From: Sycon ciliatum
Taxonomy: Eukaryota; Porifera; Calcarea; Leucosolenida; Sycettidae
Length of the DNA: 64,000 nt
Direction: 5' to 3'
Assembly (NCBI RefSeq): GCF_964019385.1
Contig: NC_088655.1
Span: 22,773,627-22,837,626 of the forward strand
Both the position numbers and the translations under genes were made by a program. Below the pieces are notes generated by a model that had not been told where the DNA came from, made no database searches, and saw only the letters and a list, made by a program, of their open reading frames with translations. Every line of letters begins with the position of its first letter. The first letter of the stretch is position 1. This document shows positions 61,264 to 64,000 of this stretch, piece by piece.

Positions 61264-64000
61264 CAGCGTACCCGTCTTGCTGCGCAGCCTACTGTGCGTG
61301 TGTCCACCCGTTTAGCCACTGAGGATGAGGCAGTCACGCTACCCTGGGTCCCTGATACTGGCAGTGACGTCGATGCCAGTGGCAAGCATCATCTCGAACT
61401 GCTTGGCGGGTTCTCCGAGAACCTCGACCATAACCCAGAGTGCGTCCTAGCGGCATCTGGGGAGCAGTTGCAGAACATCGGCAGTATTCGTGCTTTACTT
61501 CAGGTTGGCGAAGTACAACACAGCACCGTAATCCACGTGTACAAGGGTCTGGACGATGCTCTTCTATCACGTTCGTCCTTGAGTGCACTCCAGCTCCTCC
61601 CGTCAGATTGGCCTGCACAGTACCCTGCTGCTAATGATGCCGCACTACCTAAGATCCGTGCTGTATCAAAGGCTGTTGTCAATCCTAGCTCTGCTGATAT
61701 CGCTCGTGTTCGCGATGAGCTACTGCAGGAGTTCTCGGACGTGTTTTCCGACACTGGCTTGAAGGCGATGGCAGGTCCTCCGATGGACATCCAACAGCCA
61801 GATGCTAAGCCGTCATGTGTCCATACCGCACGCCCGATTCCGCACGCGTTTCGTGACCAGGTCAAGTCACAACAGGACACAATGGTTGTCGATGGCATAA
61901 TCGAACCTGTCAGTGAGCCTAGTGAATGGTGTCACCCGATTGTACTCGTTGACAAGAAAGGTACCTCCGAGAAACGCCTACCCGTCGATTTCAAACGACT
62001 GAATGACCAAGTCCCGAGACCAGCCCACCCTGTTCGCACCGCTCGTAATGTGGTTTCTGGTATTGGATCGGCACAGTTCCTCACCAAGCTTGACGCAAGG
62101 CACGGATACTGGCAAATCCCACTGAGTGAGCAGGCATATCCAATGACCACATTCATCACCCCATACGGCAGGTATCGTTTCCTAGGCAACCCTCAAGGCC
62201 TGATTTCTGCCGGGGATGTTTTCAACTGCCGCACTGATGCTGCGTTCGATGCAATCCCGAATTTCGCCAAGGTTGTAGATGATTGCCTGGCCTATGATGA
62301 CGACTTTGCCTCCCATGTCACCCATGCCCGTGACATCCTGCTGTGTGCTCGACATCATGGCATTACTCTGAGCCCGTCCAAATTCACCTTTGCGTCACGT
62401 CACATCCATTTCTGCGGCTACATTGTCAGTCAAGACGGCTGGGTTGTTGACGATGACAAGGCAGCGGCTATTCGCGATTTTGACATTCCTGCAAACCGCA
62501 CTGATTTGCGTTCGTTTCTTGGCCTGGTGAACAAGTGTAGCGAGTTCTCACCACACCTCGCCGCCTGCACCACTCCGCTTTGTGGTCTGTTAAAGACGAC
62601 CCGTGAATTTGTTTGGGATGCCAACCACACTGTTGCGTTCGAGAAGACCAAGTCTACTCTGCTGTCTCCTCCTATCCTGGCCTTCTACCAGCATGGACAC
62701 GACCTCCATCTGGAGACTGATGCCTCTGCACTACGTGGTCTCGGCTTCGTTCTGTGGCAGAAGCAGGACGATAAGTGGCGAATTATCCAGTGTGGCTTCC
62801 GCTACCTCTCTGATGCCGAATCTCGCTATGCTGTTGTTGAGGTCGAGATGCTCGCCGTCGATTGGGCCATGCACAAGTGCAAGTTGTACTTATCCGGCAC
62901 CCTATTTGATCTGATCACTGATCACCGTCCGTTGATCCCGATTATCAACGCGTATTCTCTAGATCCGATCGAGAATCCTTGCCTTCTCCGTTTTCGCCTG
63001 AAGCTGCAGTCGTTTCAAGTGCACGCTTCCTGGCGAAAATGCTCCGATCACGCGTTTGCTGATGCGCTGTCTTGCAATCCCGTCGGCATCCCGTCTTCCA
63101 ATGATGAATTCGGCGAAGCCCCTGCTCTTCATTGCCGCAGCATCTGCGTCTGCATGCTCCGTGATGATGGTCCTCACCCCAACCTGAAGTTTGTTGAACT
63201 TCAAGCAGCCGCCTCAGCTGATCCTGTATTTCAGTCTCTTGTCCAGTGCGTTCTGCCTGGTTTTCCCGCTCGTCAGCGTGATTTGGATGCTCCACTACAA
63301 CCCTTCTGGAATGGACGTGAACACCTGTCAGTGGACCAGGGCATCGTCATGAAAGGCCAACGCATTCTTGTTCCCTTGGCTATGCGTCAACGCGTTCTTG
63401 CTAACCTTCATGCCTCGCATCAAGGTCTCGTCCGCACCAAGGCTCGCGCCCGACAGCTCGAGTACTGGCCTGGTCTCGCCGCCGACATAGACACCCTTGT
63501 CCGTGCCTGTTCCGCGTGTCGAGAATTCCAGGCGTCGCAGTCAGCCGAACCACCGATGAATGACCGTCATCCTACTCTGCCGTTCGAGTTTGTGTCCGCT
63601 GATCTGTTCTCTTGCCAAGGCTATGAGTTTCTTGTTTATGTCGACCATCTGACTGATTGGCCGTGCGTTGTTCGAACCGGCAGGACCCCGTCATCACACG
63701 ATGTCATTCTCGCTTGTCGTCGTTGGTTTGCCGATCTGGGTGTGCCTGCTGTACTGTGCACCGACGGTGGCCCCCAGTTTGCATCGAAGAAGTTTGCCGA
63801 CTTCTGTAGCCGTTGGCACGTGCAACGCGAATCCTCTTCCCCGCTTTATCCCCAGAGTAATGGACATGCGGAAGCCGCAGTGACAGCTATGAAGCGCTTG
63901 CTGCTAAAGACCTCGTCAAATGGCAATCTCGGCACAGATTAATTTCGTGGTCTACTGGAGTGGCGGAATACGCCCGGTCCGTCTGGCAAGAGCCCAGCTG
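61264..64000 (+). CDS. Ty3/gypsy pol: protease, RT, RNase H, integrase (runs to window edge)
   Basis: The frame is the same as that of the gag end, separated from it by one TAG, and open from 61264 to a TAA at 63940-63942. In order: aspartic protease (WVPDTGSDVDAS), reverse transcriptase (KRLNDQVPRPAHP, LTKLDARHGYWQIP with the first Asp, CLAYDDDF as catalytic DD), RNase H (LHLETDASALRGLGFVLW, VEVEMLAVDWA, LITDHRPL), integrase zinc domain HHCC (HASHQG...CSACREFQ) and the integrase core (SADLF, CTDGGPQF, NGHAEAAV, the D-D-35-E set). Beyond the stop the frame continues with FRGLLEWRNTP, the usual next block of the integrase, so the TAA is a premature stop in a protein that extends past 64000. 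Otherwise intact, hence young. It lies downstream of the last Ig exon, on the same strand. Confidence 0.92.

Overview
The window is animal genomic DNA, dense in transposable elements, with one recognisable host gene. Short exons sit between consensus splice sites, one exon looks like a signal peptide, others encode Ig domains, and the mobile elements are metazoan types: Penelope-like, hammerhead 'retrozyme', LINE, Ngaro-like, Ty3/gypsy, tRNA-SINE, hAT, pogo and Harbinger. A secreted or membrane protein with a Pro/Ser/Thr-rich stretch followed by Ig-like domains recalls the Geodia (sponge) adhesion molecule and receptor kinase. I therefore favour a sponge or another early-branching animal; this is inference, not proof. 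There are no bacterial-type operons, tRNA genes, rRNA genes or CRISPR arrays.

Layout. 1-4.2 kb: a tandem array of 228-bp units, each carrying a type I hammerhead ribozyme, then a Penelope-like element with inverted ends (itself holding a pogo-type insertion with its empty site preserved), then a reversed single retrozyme unit in a (TA)n tract. 4.2-13 kb: LINE scraps, a tRNA-SINE split by a foldback element, and a CR1/Jockey-like LINE with a long (CTA)n tail inserted into a 182-bp satellite. 13-23 kb: a duplicated small exon, pieces of a LINE with a restriction-like endonuclease, a foldback MITE and more LINE pieces.

23.8-59.6 kb: a host gene on the + strand. Exon 1 (23815-23896) encodes a signal peptide. 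Five small 1-1 phase exons encode Thr/Ser/Pro-rich segments. Seven exons then encode Ig halves, two complete type A domains without cysteines (phase 1-0-1), one complete type B domain with cysteines (phase 1-1-1), and the first half of another type B. All junction phases agree. Its introns are full of elements: LINEs, a small LTR element, a second Penelope fragment with an AT-hook/acidic insert, a three-level nested insertion at 38.4-43.4 kb, a second hammerhead retrozyme with a 10-bp target duplication at 45.5 kb, and a complete A1-ORFs-B1-A2-B2 Ngaro-like element (46.5-51.0 kb) that has a SAP domain in gag and no visible tyrosine recombinase.

60-64 kb: a Ty3/gypsy element runs off the right edge; its gag and pol lie in one frame separated by a UAG.

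Limits: no searches or foldings were run. Junctions were read by eye and may be off by a few bases. Exon calls rest on splice consensus, phase and domain logic, not on transcripts. Positions 49001-49200 are N.
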